Positions 6,278 to 13,456 of a stretch of 19,077 nucleotides of DNA are shown piece after piece. The translations under genes were made by a program, and so were the position numbers. Location: positions 1 through 19,077 of the forward strand of contig JARIET010000020.1 in assembly GCA_031127185.1 (NCBI GenBank). The letters run 5' to 3'. Every line of letters starts with the position of its first letter. Position 1 is the stretch's first letter. A model generated the notes under the pieces. It saw only the letters and a program-made list of their open reading frames with translations. It was not told the origin of the DNA and made no database searches. The DNA is from Gemmatimonadota bacterium (lineage in GTDB: Bacteria; Gemmatimonadota; Gemmatimonadetes; Gemmatimonadales; Gemmatimonadaceae).

Positions 6278-8830
6278 ATGTCCGTTCCGCAAGCGTTTGG
6301 CCGCCTCGCCACTTTCATCACCCTCGCGTGTGTCGCCATCGGACCACTCACGACGAGCGCACAACCGGCACGCCCCGCTCTGCGAACCATCGAGGACCGC
6401 ACAGCCGGGATGCGAAAACTCGACGGCTACTTCCCGCTCTACTACGACTCAGCCGCCGGCCAGTTGTTTATGGAGATTCCGCGCTTCAACACCGAGGTGC
6501 TCAACCTCACCGGGCTCGCATCAGGCCTTGGGTCCAACGACATCGGCCTCGACCGCGGCGTCACCCAGGGGTCGCGTATCGTCTTCTTCGAGCGTGCCGG
6601 CTCGCGCGTGATGATGGTGCAGCCCAACTACCGGTTCCGCTCGACCAGCACGAACCCCAATGAAGTACGAGCCGTGCGCGACGCGTTCGCACGCTCGGTC
6701 CTTTGGGGCTTCAACGTGGCGGCTGAGAGCAATGGCGGCGCGCGGGTACTCGTGGACATGACCGACTACCTCCTTCGCGACGCGACCAACATCACCCCAC
6801 GCCTCACCCCCGGCTCATATCGGCTCGACAACACGCGCAGCTCCGTTTACCTGCCGATGACGATGAACTTTCCGAAGAACACGGAGATGGAAGCCGAGCT
6901 GACCTTCATCGCGCAGGCCGGTGGCGGTCGCGGCGGCCGCGGCGGAGCGTTTGAGGGCGTGGGCAGCGTGTCGGCGTCGGCCGAGGCGGCATCGCTCCGT
7001 GTGCATCACTCCTTTGTGGAACTCCCCGACAACAACTACACGCCGCGAGTGCACGATCCGCGGTCCGGCTATGGCGCCTTCAGCTACGCCGACTACTCAA
7101 CGCCACTCGGCGAATCGATGACCAAGCGGTTCATCCCGCGGCACCGCCTCAAGAAACAGAACCCCTCGGCAGCCATCAGCGATCCCGTCAAGCCGATCAT
7201 CTATTATCTCGACCCTGGAACGCCCGAGCCCATTCGCACCGCGCTGCTCGAAGGAGGGCGCTGGTGGGATCAGGCATTCGCCGCAGCGGGCTACCGCAAC
7301 GCATTTCGGATCGAAATGCTCCCCGAAGGTGCCAGTTCGCACGACGTCCGCTACAACGTCGTGAACTGGGTGCACCGCTCCACGCGCGGCTGGAGCACCG
7401 GCGCCAGCATCACCGATCCGCGCACGGGCGAGATCATCAAGGGCCTTGTCACGCTGGGTTCACTGCGCGTACGGCAGGATTGGATGATCTTCGAGGGGTT
7501 GTTGCAGCCTTACGCCAACGGCGACGAAAAGACTCCCGAAATTGAGAAGTGGTCGCTCCAGCGCATTCGCCAGCTCTCGGCCCATGAGATTGGCCATACA
7601 CTTGGACTCGGCCACAACTATTACAACAGTGACGCCGGCCGCATCAGCGTGATGGACTACCCGATGCCCCTGGTGACCCTGCGCCCCAACGGAACGATCG
7701 ATATCTCACAGGCCTATACCAACGAGATCGGCGACTGGGACAAAGTCTCCATCGCGTACGGATATCAGGATTTCCCGCCGGGCACGAACGAGGCGCAGGC
7801 GCTCGACCAGATCCTCGACCGCGCGTGGGCGCGCGATGTCCGCTACATGAGCAACCAGGATCTTGGCGCCAACCCGCGTGTGGACCAGTGGGTGAACGGC
7901 ACGGATCAGGCGGCGGAACTCACGCGCATCATGGAAGTGCGACGTGTGGCGCTCTCGCGGTTTGGCGAAAACGCCATCAAGCGCAACGCGCCGCTTGCGC
8001 AGCTCGAGGACGTACTCGTCCCGCTCTACCTCCATCACCGCTATGCACTCGAATCGTCGGCCACGGCGCTCGGTGGCATCTACTACACTTATGCGCAGCG
8101 CGGAGACGGCCTGGAGCCCGTGCGCCCGGTGCCGGCCGCCGAACAGAATGCGGCAATGCGCGCGCTCATGTCCGCGCTGGCGCCATCCGCACTGGCGCTG
8201 CCAGACGCACTACTCAAGCGCATCCCACCGCGCCCGCCGGGATACGGCGGTTCGCGCGAACTTTTTCCGCGCAACACGGGGCCGATGTTTGACGCCATCA
8301 CGCCGGCCATGGTGGCCGCCGACCTCATCGTCTCGGCGCTGCTCGACGACAGTCGGGCAGCCCGCATGGTAGAGCAGAAGATGTTCGATGCCACGCAGCC
8401 CGGCTTGGAGGGGTTGCTTGACGCACTCTTTGCGGCGTCCGCACCGTCGGCCAGCCACTCACCATACGAGGCGGAGATTCAGCGCGCGGTGGATCGCGTG
8501 GTGCACGACGCTGTGATGGCACTCGCAGACAATGCGGGCATGCCGCAGGTCCGCGCGATTGCTACACTCCAGCTGCAGCGACGGATGGCGGAGATGGCGC
8601 GCACTGCCGACGCCGCAGCCAACAGTCCCGGCGTAGCGCACGCTACGCTTCTGGCCGCCGATATCAAGCGATTCCTTGAACGCCCAGCCGGCGCCACGCG
8701 CGCTGCGTCACCCGTGGCGCCTCCCGGCGCACCGATCGGTGACCCAGCCATGGAGTGGCTCCGTCGCGTGGAGCCGCCGTGTTCGTGGTGGAACGCGTGG
8801 CGGCACGACGGTTGGGAGGGCATGCGCTAG
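6278..8830 (+). CDS. Secreted zinc-dependent metalloprotease (DUF5118/DUF5117/metzincin type)
   Basis: The 850-residue protein starts with a signal peptide (hydrophobic LATFITLACVAIGPLTTSAQ). A DUF5118-like segment follows (about residues 40-85: RKLDGYFPLYYDSAAGQLF), then a DUF5117-like domain and a metzincin domain. The active site is complete: HEIGHTLGLGH gives H436, E437, H440 and H446, and SVMDYP supplies the Met-turn (M459). A Gly/Arg-rich loop (AGGGRGGRGGAF, near residues 214-226) interrupts the DUF5117 region. Proteins of this type are common as secreted proteases in Gemmatimonadota and Bacteroidota; substrates are poorly known. It is last in the five-gene plus-strand run. Its TAG stop overlaps that of the convergent oxidoreductase gene. 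A paralogue begins at 18101. Confidence 0.92.
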   Translation: MSVPQAFGRLATFITLACVAIGPLTTSAQPARPALRTIEDRTAGMRKLDGYFPLYYDSAAGQLFMEIPRFNTEVLNLTGLASGLGSNDIGLDRGVTQGSRIVFFERAGSRVMMVQPNYRFRSTSTNPNEVRAVRDAFARSVLWGFNVAAESNGGARVLVDMTDYLLRDATNITPRLTPGSYRLDNTRSSVYLPMTMNFPKNTEMEAELTFIAQAGGGRGGRGGAFEGVGSVSASAEAASLRVHHSFVELPDNNYTPRVHDPRSGYGAFSYADYSTPLGESMTKRFIPRHRLKKQNPSAAISDPVKPIIYYLDPGTPEPIRTALLEGGRWWDQAFAAAGYRNAFRIEMLPEGASSHDVRYNVVNWVHRSTRGWSTGASITDPRTGEIIKGLVTLGSLRVRQDWMIFEGLLQPYANGDEKTPEIEKWSLQRIRQLSAHEIGHTLGLGHNYYNSDAGRISVMDYPMPLVTLRPNGTIDISQAYTNEIGDWDKVSIAYGYQDFPPGTNEAQALDQILDRAWARDVRYMSNQDLGANPRVDQWVNGTDQAAELTRIMEVRRVALSRFGENAIKRNAPLAQLEDVLVPLYLHHRYALESSATALGGIYYTYAQRGDGLEPVRPVPAAEQNAAMRALMSALAPSALALPDALLKRIPPRPPGYGGSRELFPRNTGPMFDAITPAMVAADLIVSALLDDSRAARMVEQKMFDATQPGLEGLLDALFAASAPSASHSPYEAEIQRAVDRVVHDAVMALADNAGMPQVRAIATLQLQRRMAEMARTADAAANSPGVAHATLLAADIKRFLERPAGATRAASPVAPPGAPIGDPAMEWLRRVEPPCSWWNAWRHDGWEGMR

Positions 8831-9789
8831 TCCGAGCTTCGCGTCACGCCCGGGATTTCGAGGATCACCTCTGCGCCATACGCCCGTGCAGGCGTCTGAA
8901 ACCCGGGCGGCGCGTTGCCGCCAAGGACCTTGGTGGCGATGAGCACCGCCGTCTGCGCGGTCAAGGTGTAGGCGTTCGGCGCGCGAAGTCGCGCGGTGAC
9001 TGTTGCGCCACTCGCCGTCGTAGCCTCACCCCAAAGCAGGCTCGCGGTGCCGTCACGACTTGCCGCGCTCGGCCCGTCGATCGTGCGCTTGACGCTCGCA
9101 CGCAGCATCCGCTGGACAAATCCGCTGCGTAGTACCGGACCGATGTGCCGTGATGCGATGGCGGACAGCCTGACTGTCGTCGGCACCGCGGTGTACACCG
9201 CAATGTTGGGAATCCCCGTGCTGTGGTACGCGGTGAAGACATCGCCCCACCCGATCGTCATGGTCTCGCGGGGGCGTCCGTCACCAAAATCGATCGCCCG
9301 CGTATCCCAGGCCTGTGGCACGAATACGATTTTTCCGTTCCGCCGTACGGCACCGGGCTGACCGAGGCCTTCGATGATCGTCAGCGATGTGCCGCGCGAG
9401 ACACCCCCCGCCGCCTGAAAAGCCAGCGCGAGGTGTGTGGCATCCGGCAACCGGCCCGCGAGATGGGCGGCCAGGCAGTCCGACGGCACGACATCGAATC
9501 CCGTTCCCGGCATGAGCATCACACCTGCGGCTTTCGCATCAACGTCGCGCGCCGCAAGTCCCTCGAACACCGCGATCTCGCCGGTGATGTCCAGGTAGTG
9601 CGCGCCGGCACGCATGCAGGCGTCAGACATTGCGCGCCAGGTGTGTGCGAACGGACCGGCACAGTGGATTACGACGCGTGTTCCCGTGAGGGCTGCATCA
9701 AGCTTTGCCGCGTCATCAAGCGGGGCGGCGCGCCATTCAAGCCCGAGCGCCTCTGCCTGCGCGCGCACAGCATCGGCGTTCCGCGCCAC
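8827..9789 (-). CDS. Saccharopine dehydrogenase-like NAD(P)-binding oxidoreductase (first standard start)
   Basis: From the GTG at 9789 the frame encodes 320 residues typical of saccharopine dehydrogenase/trans-acting enoyl reductase-like proteins: VVIHCAGPFAHTW, ACMRAGAHYLDITGE, MLMPGTGFDVVPSDCLAAHLA and SRGTSLTIIEGLG. This start is almost certainly too late. The sequence just upstream in the same frame encodes the Rossmann motif and the strand leading into LVARN (see the next entry). The protein would be soluble and cytoplasmic; its true substrate is unknown, and lysine biosynthesis should not be assumed. The stop (TAG, 8829-8827) overlaps the stop of the convergent metzincin gene within one CTAG. 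The membrane-protein gene lies immediately upstream on the same strand. Confidence 0.85.
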   Translation of the reverse strand: MARNADAVRAQAEALGLEWRAAPLDDAAKLDAALTGTRVVIHCAGPFAHTWRAMSDACMRAGAHYLDITGEIAVFEGLAARDVDAKAAGVMLMPGTGFDVVPSDCLAAHLAGRLPDATHLALAFQAAGGVSRGTSLTIIEGLGQPGAVRRNGKIVFVPQAWDTRAIDFGDGRPRETMTIGWGDVFTAYHSTGIPNIAVYTAVPTTVRLSAIASRHIGPVLRSGFVQRMLRASVKRTIDGPSAASRDGTASLLWGEATTASGATVTARLRAPNAYTLTAQTAVLIATKVLGGNAPPGFQTPARAYGAEVILEIPGVTRSSD

Positions 9790-9909
9790 GAGTGTTGGGC
9801 GCAGTCCGCGCGCCAGCGCCTCGGCGACAATCAGGCGGCCGGTGTAGCCGGTGGAACCGTAAATGAGGAGCAGGAGGTCTCGTGGTTGTGCGACGTTGAA
9901 ACCTACCAG
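9790..9909 (-). other. In-frame N-terminal extension of the oxidoreductase carrying the Rossmann motif, no standard start codon
   Basis: Reading in the same frame from the TAG at 9912-9910, the 40 codons encode ...VAQPRDLLLLIYGSTGYTGR, then LIVAEALARGLRPTL running into VARN of the annotated gene. GSTGYTGR is the nucleotide-binding glycine motif expected at the N-terminus of this family. No ATG, GTG or TTG occurs in frame here. Candidates are GTC at 9894-9892, 7 bases after an AGG, which would give an N-terminus reading xAQPRDLLLLIYGSTG, or CTG at 9909 or 9873. A rare start codon, a sequence error or a recent start-codon mutation would each explain this. Confidence 0.75.
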
Positions 9910-10614
9910 CTATGCCGCACTACCCACCTGCTCTGCCATCCCTGTTGCTGGTGCGAACATTCGGCTCGGCATCCTCCGAAAGATCAACGCCAGCGTCCAC
10001 GTGGATACCGGGAATGTCACGGCCCAGAGTGCAGCGATCCAGATCAACCGATGGAAGTAGATCTGGAACGCGAGAAAGGGAATCAACAATCCATTGGCGG
10101 TGAGGAAGAACCGCGCCCGTCGCTCAAGTCCATCACCTGTAAAGATGCGTGCAGCCAGCAACGTGGCCACGCTCATGAACGTGTAGCCGAGGATGTCGAC
10201 CGAGTAGAGGAACGAGTCGAAGGGGGTGAAGAGGAACGGCTCAATACCCGCGACCCGTCCGGTGGCCAGGCGCGGCGCAACGAGCGTCAACAACACGTAG
10301 TAGTTCAGGCTGACCAGAACCGCGTACGCCGTGGCGAAGGCCACCGCCGTCTGGGTCCAGATCTTCCGGTCTGGCGTGGCCAACTGATTCACGCAGACGA
10401 CCAGAATCAGGAATGCGGAGCCGAGCAGCAATGATGGTGTGAGCAGCACGACAAATCCCAGTGGTGTGCTTGAACTCTCAGGGCCACCGTTGGACCCCAA
10501 CCATCCCAACCACTCGGCGATCTGACCGACGTCGTAGGTGAGAGCGAAGACCGTGGCGAGCGCGGCGGACCAGAAACCGAGCGCTCGGGTCGAGGGAGAG
10601 ATTGCGGAAACCAT
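9910..10614 (-). CDS. Six-helix integral membrane protein of unknown function
   Basis: The 234-residue protein starts at ATG 10614 with GAGG at 10620-10623, 5 bases upstream. I count about six hydrophobic segments: near residues 12-28, 52-76, 88-112, 138-160, 168-188 and 190-212. Loops hold few charges, and ERRARFF before the fifth helix is a likely cytoplasmic side. No catalytic or transporter motif stands out and I do not recognise the family. Its stop is 15 bases upstream of the probable start of the oxidoreductase and in the same frame, so the two are likely co-transcribed. That gives a membrane protein plus cytoplasmic oxidoreductase pair, possibly acting on a lipid-like substrate, which is inference only. 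Confidence 0.75.
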   Translation of the reverse strand: MVSAISPSTRALGFWSAALATVFALTYDVGQIAEWLGWLGSNGGPESSSTPLGFVVLLTPSLLLGSAFLILVVCVNQLATPDRKIWTQTAVAFATAYAVLVSLNYYVLLTLVAPRLATGRVAGIEPFLFTPFDSFLYSVDILGYTFMSVATLLAARIFTGDGLERRARFFLTANGLLIPFLAFQIYFHRLIWIAALWAVTFPVSTWTLALIFRRMPSRMFAPATGMAEQVGSAA

Positions 10615-10721
10615 ACACGCCTCAGGAAATGCGTCTGGGCGAATTCTTGTGGCGTGTCCGCGCGCGGAGCATCAAGGAAACCCTCACCCGCTGTCCCGAA
10701 GCGCCGTACGCACGCCGACAG

Positions 10722-11984
10722 TTACTCCACGCCCGCCGCTGCCCCGATCAACCGCATCGCCGGTTCGCTCACAAACACCGGATCGTGAAACCTCCGACCC
10801 CACGAGAGCGCTGTCACATCGCGGTACTCGTGGCGCGTCGTGTCTCCGTGCCCGGGATGTAGCCGTTTCCAGAGTGAGGCGCGGACGTTCGGTTCCGCCC
10901 CACGGGCCAGCAGCAGTTCCGCGAAGGGCGCGGTAAATGGCCCGCGCTTGCGGTAGTTCATCCAGAAGTTCGGCTGCGACACGACCGTATTGAAAAGCGG
11001 AGTGTGCCCGCCGAACCCGCTCGCGCCAATGGCGCTCGTCACATTCGGGCTCATCCCACGGTCGAGCAGCCAGATCGCGATCTCCATCTCATCGTAGTCC
11101 ACGCACATATGGAGCAGCGTCGAACCACCAAGCGGCGTCCCGACCGTCGCGTCGATCGGATCGGCGCACCCGAGTTCGGCGGGGTAGATCTCCCGATGAG
11201 AAAAAGTCCGCGTGAGCAGCTGTGGGTCGCGACGGAGATGCGCTTCCAGGAGATCGAGCCGTCCACGATGCAGCGCCATCGGCGCCGTGTCGGGCAACGC
11301 GAGGCCGTGTTGCGCGTACATCTCCAGAATGGCGTGCTTGGCACCCGGATCTCTCGAGTCGGTCTGTAGCACGACCTCCGCTGGACATCCGCGGCCGGCG
11401 CGCAGCGGTGCGCCAAGCGCTAACAACAACGCCGTGCCATCGGCACTCAGCGTGTACGCCGGACCACCCAGCGCGCCGTCGTCGAGCGCCGGACGCCCGG
11501 CCTTGTCGTAGAGCCTGCGTGCCGTGCCAACGTGGCCTTGTAGCGCGGCGCGCGCCGCGGCCGACTTGAGGTCGCTGGCGCCGGCCGCGTGCAGGTAGTT
11601 GATGATCGCGTCGCGGCCAAGGTTGGCCGCATAGGTCATTGGAGGACCCCAATTGCTGTTGCTGCGAATCAGGACCTGTTCGTGGAGCAGGTGTGGATTG
11701 GCCGTGATGAGCTTGCGCACGGCCGCGAGATCGTCTTCCCAAAGCGCATCGACGAGTTGAACGGCTTGTGTGAGCCGCGGCCAACTCGATGCCTCATAAC
11801 TGCGCGCGAGCGTAAGCTGCGCATCGGCGAGCTTGGCCGCGGCGGCGGCCGGAGGAGCCGGATGAAACTCGCGCAACTCAGCGGTTGCGGCGGCCTCACC
11901 TGCGCGGATCTCGCGCAGGAGATCCTTGGCCTGGTGTTTGAGCTGATCCAGATTCGGGCGGACCGGCAGAGCACGGATGGGCAC
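10722..11984 (-). CDS. Ankyrin-repeat protein
   Basis: The 420-residue protein uses GTG 11984, supported by AGGAGG 6 bases upstream. The N-terminus (NLDQLKHQAKDLLREIRAGEAAATAELREFHP, then LADAQLTLARSYEASSWPRL) is a segment often found ahead of bacterial ankyrin arrays. Ankyrin-like units follow: LVDALWEDDLAAVRKLI, PMTYAANLGRDAIINYLHAAG, STLLHMCVDYDEMEIAIWLLDRG and HTPLFNTVV with AELLLARGAEPNV. Several units are degenerate or carry insertions. There is no signal peptide, so it should be cytoplasmic and bind a partner protein. A 107-base gap separates it from the membrane-protein gene, and no partner can be inferred from the neighbours. Confidence 0.85.
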   Translation of the reverse strand: MPIRALPVRPNLDQLKHQAKDLLREIRAGEAAATAELREFHPAPPAAAAAKLADAQLTLARSYEASSWPRLTQAVQLVDALWEDDLAAVRKLITANPHLLHEQVLIRSNSNWGPPMTYAANLGRDAIINYLHAAGASDLKSAAARAALQGHVGTARRLYDKAGRPALDDGALGGPAYTLSADGTALLLALGAPLRAGRGCPAEVVLQTDSRDPGAKHAILEMYAQHGLALPDTAPMALHRGRLDLLEAHLRRDPQLLTRTFSHREIYPAELGCADPIDATVGTPLGGSTLLHMCVDYDEMEIAIWLLDRGMSPNVTSAIGASGFGGHTPLFNTVVSQPNFWMNYRKRGPFTAPFAELLLARGAEPNVRASLWKRLHPGHGDTTRHEYRDVTALSWGRRFHDPVFVSEPAMRLIGAAAGVE

Positions 11985-11990
11985 GACGAG

Positions 11991-11996
11991 CCTCCT
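11991..11996 (-). promoter_or_regulatory. Strong ribosome binding site AGGAGG for the ankyrin gene
   Basis: On the minus strand AGGAGG is followed by six bases and then GTG 11984. This is the strongest Shine-Dalgarno match noted in the window and confirms the GTG start. Confidence 0.8.
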
Positions 11997-12139
11997 GAAG
12001 GAACCCGGGGTCCGCTGGCGTCGGGTTCAAGGAGGGTCACGCGAATCGTGTACCGATTCCCGGTCGTCTCTCAGGTGGACTCAGTCCTTTCCGCGGACGG
12101 GAGGCGCCCTGCGCGCCCGCGTCAAAGATGCGGAGTCCC

Positions 12140-12155
12140 GGTTGCACGGGCAACC
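12140..12155 (-). terminator. Possible hairpin after the secreted peptidase gene
   Basis: GGTTGC and GCAACC (12140-12145 and 12150-12155) form a perfect 6-bp stem with a 4-base loop, 9 bases past the peptidase stop on the minus strand. No T-tract follows, so this is at best a weak or non-canonical terminator. The 180-base gap (11985-12164) otherwise holds only the ankyrin gene's ribosome binding site and presumably its promoter, which I could not identify. Confidence 0.3.
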
Positions 12156-12164
12156 TACGCCCAG

Positions 12165-12995
12165 TCAGCGCGTCGGCGCCACCACTCCACACCCGACCTC
12201 GTCAATCGCCGCAAGGCGCTGAGGGGCCGGCTGGTCACCAGATGCGATGACCTCCCGCCACTGTTGCTCGATAGCAGCAAACGAACGATCGCCAATGATG
12301 GAATCGGCCGTGCCTCCGTTGCGCCACAACGTTTCCACCGCCGTCGGCCCGTAAGCGTCGAGCAGGAAGCGCGTGAGCGCCGCCGCTTGAAGGTAGGCGC
12401 GCAGGTCTGGCTGCTGCCGGAAGTTCACGAGCATGTCCTGCAGTGTCACCCACCCGTGCCGGCGCGTCAGGCCGCGGAGCACGGCTTCGTTGCTGAACTC
12501 GCCGCACCGGCCGTCTGCCGCTTGCGCCAGCCCCTCTTGCAGCCAGTCGTTCCTGGCGGCGGGCGGACCCCACGCGTGCCACGCCACCACGTGCATGATC
12601 TCGTGGCGCTCGAACGCTCGCCACGTCGGGTTGGTCATCAGAAACACTGCACGGGCCGACTGGTGTGTGAACCCGGTGGCTCGCGCGCCAACCAGCCGGG
12701 TCATCGCTTCGCGCGTCTCAACAAAGAACAGGTCAATAGGGTCGGCAGGGGCTGGAGAGCGAATCAACGTGCGCGCATGCTGCAGCGCCATCGGGAGTCG
12801 GGCGAGAAGACTGTCCTGATGTTGCGCGGCATAGCTCCCGGCCTGGAAGTAGACGCGGAAGCCCGGTGCGGCGCGCCGAACCCAGGAAAACTCACTGTTG
12901 GCAAGTGCGCTGGCCGCGAGACCCTCCTGCGATGCGGCAGGTGCCGCCGACACAGCGACGAAAACCAGCAATCCAGCGAATGTAGCGGTGCGCAT
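12165..12995 (-). CDS. Secreted gluzincin-type peptidase (HExxH-x18-E)
   Basis: The frame is open far upstream, but the protein begins at ATG 12995 with a signal peptide (MRTATFAGLLVFVAVSAAPAASQ), giving 276 residues. The upstream part is only the shadow of the receptor gene. The catalytic site reads HEIMH (H131, E132, H135) with WLQEGLAQ giving E154. Exactly 18 residues lie between H135 and E154, the classic gluzincin spacing, as in peptidase MA-like domains. It should be an envelope or secreted zinc peptidase; its substrate is unknown. It lies 59 bases downstream of the TonB-dependent receptor on the same strand, so co-expression is likely and it may process the receptor's substrate. No clear Shine-Dalgarno precedes it. 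Confidence 0.85.
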   Translation of the reverse strand: MRTATFAGLLVFVAVSAAPAASQEGLAASALANSEFSWVRRAAPGFRVYFQAGSYAAQHQDSLLARLPMALQHARTLIRSPAPADPIDLFFVETREAMTRLVGARATGFTHQSARAVFLMTNPTWRAFERHEIMHVVAWHAWGPPAARNDWLQEGLAQAADGRCGEFSNEAVLRGLTRRHGWVTLQDMLVNFRQQPDLRAYLQAAALTRFLLDAYGPTAVETLWRNGGTADSIIGDRSFAAIEQQWREVIASGDQPAPQRLAAIDEVGCGVVAPTR

Positions 12996-13054
12996 TCGGA
13001 TCACGGAGTGCGCCGGAGGAAGTTGAGCCCAGGGGACTCGAGGCCCCCTGTGTT

Positions 13055-13456
13055 CTACCTCTCCTTCGGCAGCGCCGTCATCCGCGTGCTCTGCTCCGCC
13101 GTCAGCACGCCTTTGGCCTTCTTGTCGTACTCCACCTGAACCTTCGCCAGCGAAGCGCGCGCCGCAGACAGCTTGGGCGAGAGATCCTGATCGAAAATCC
13201 GTGTTCCTTTTCGCCGCACCCATTCGGTCAATGGCTTGAGCGCCGCCTCCGCCCGCGCGTCGTACTCCTGGCTCAACACACCCAGCGCCTCCACCTGATC
13301 GGGCGAAAGCGCAAGCGAATCCTTCACTCGCAGCAACGGCGCCGCCGGATCTTTCTTGAGTTTGGCCACCGCTGCACGGCGCTGCACATCGGTCAACGGC
13401 TCCTTGCCCACGGGTTCGCGAAAGCCCATCGCGCGCGACACGGGATTGATTGGCGG
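13055..13456 (-). other. Helical post-barrel tail of the TonB-dependent receptor with LTxxQ-like motifs
   Basis: Residues 1094-1226 follow the aromatic residue that should end the barrel (EYKF). They are rich in Lys, Ala, Glu and Leu and have three LTxxQ-like motifs: LTDVQ (1114-1118), LSPDQ (1143-1147) and LTAEQ (1211-1215). Alternating charged and hydrophobic residues between them suggest amphipathic helices. LTxxQ motifs mark the Spy/CpxP group of periplasmic chaperone-like proteins. That a receptor carries such a tail is seen in the sequence; a Spy-like function is inference. The DNA keeps the same strand and reading frame throughout, with no sign of a frameshift. Confidence 0.6.

Noticed and set aside
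9223..10434. Long plus-strand open frame of about 400 codons
   Set aside because: It runs antisense to the oxidoreductase and membrane-protein genes; the product is Arg/Gln/Cys-rich with no recognisable domain. It is an antisense shadow common in GC-rich DNA.
13031..13049. GC-rich inverted repeat after the receptor stop codon
   Set aside because: The stem AGGGG/CCCCT has a mismatch and an uneven loop and lacks a T-tract, so it is not a convincing terminator.
11589..13139. Plus-strand open frame of 516 codons
   Set aside because: It is antisense to the ankyrin and secreted peptidase genes, both well supported by motifs, start sites and signal peptide; its own product looks random.
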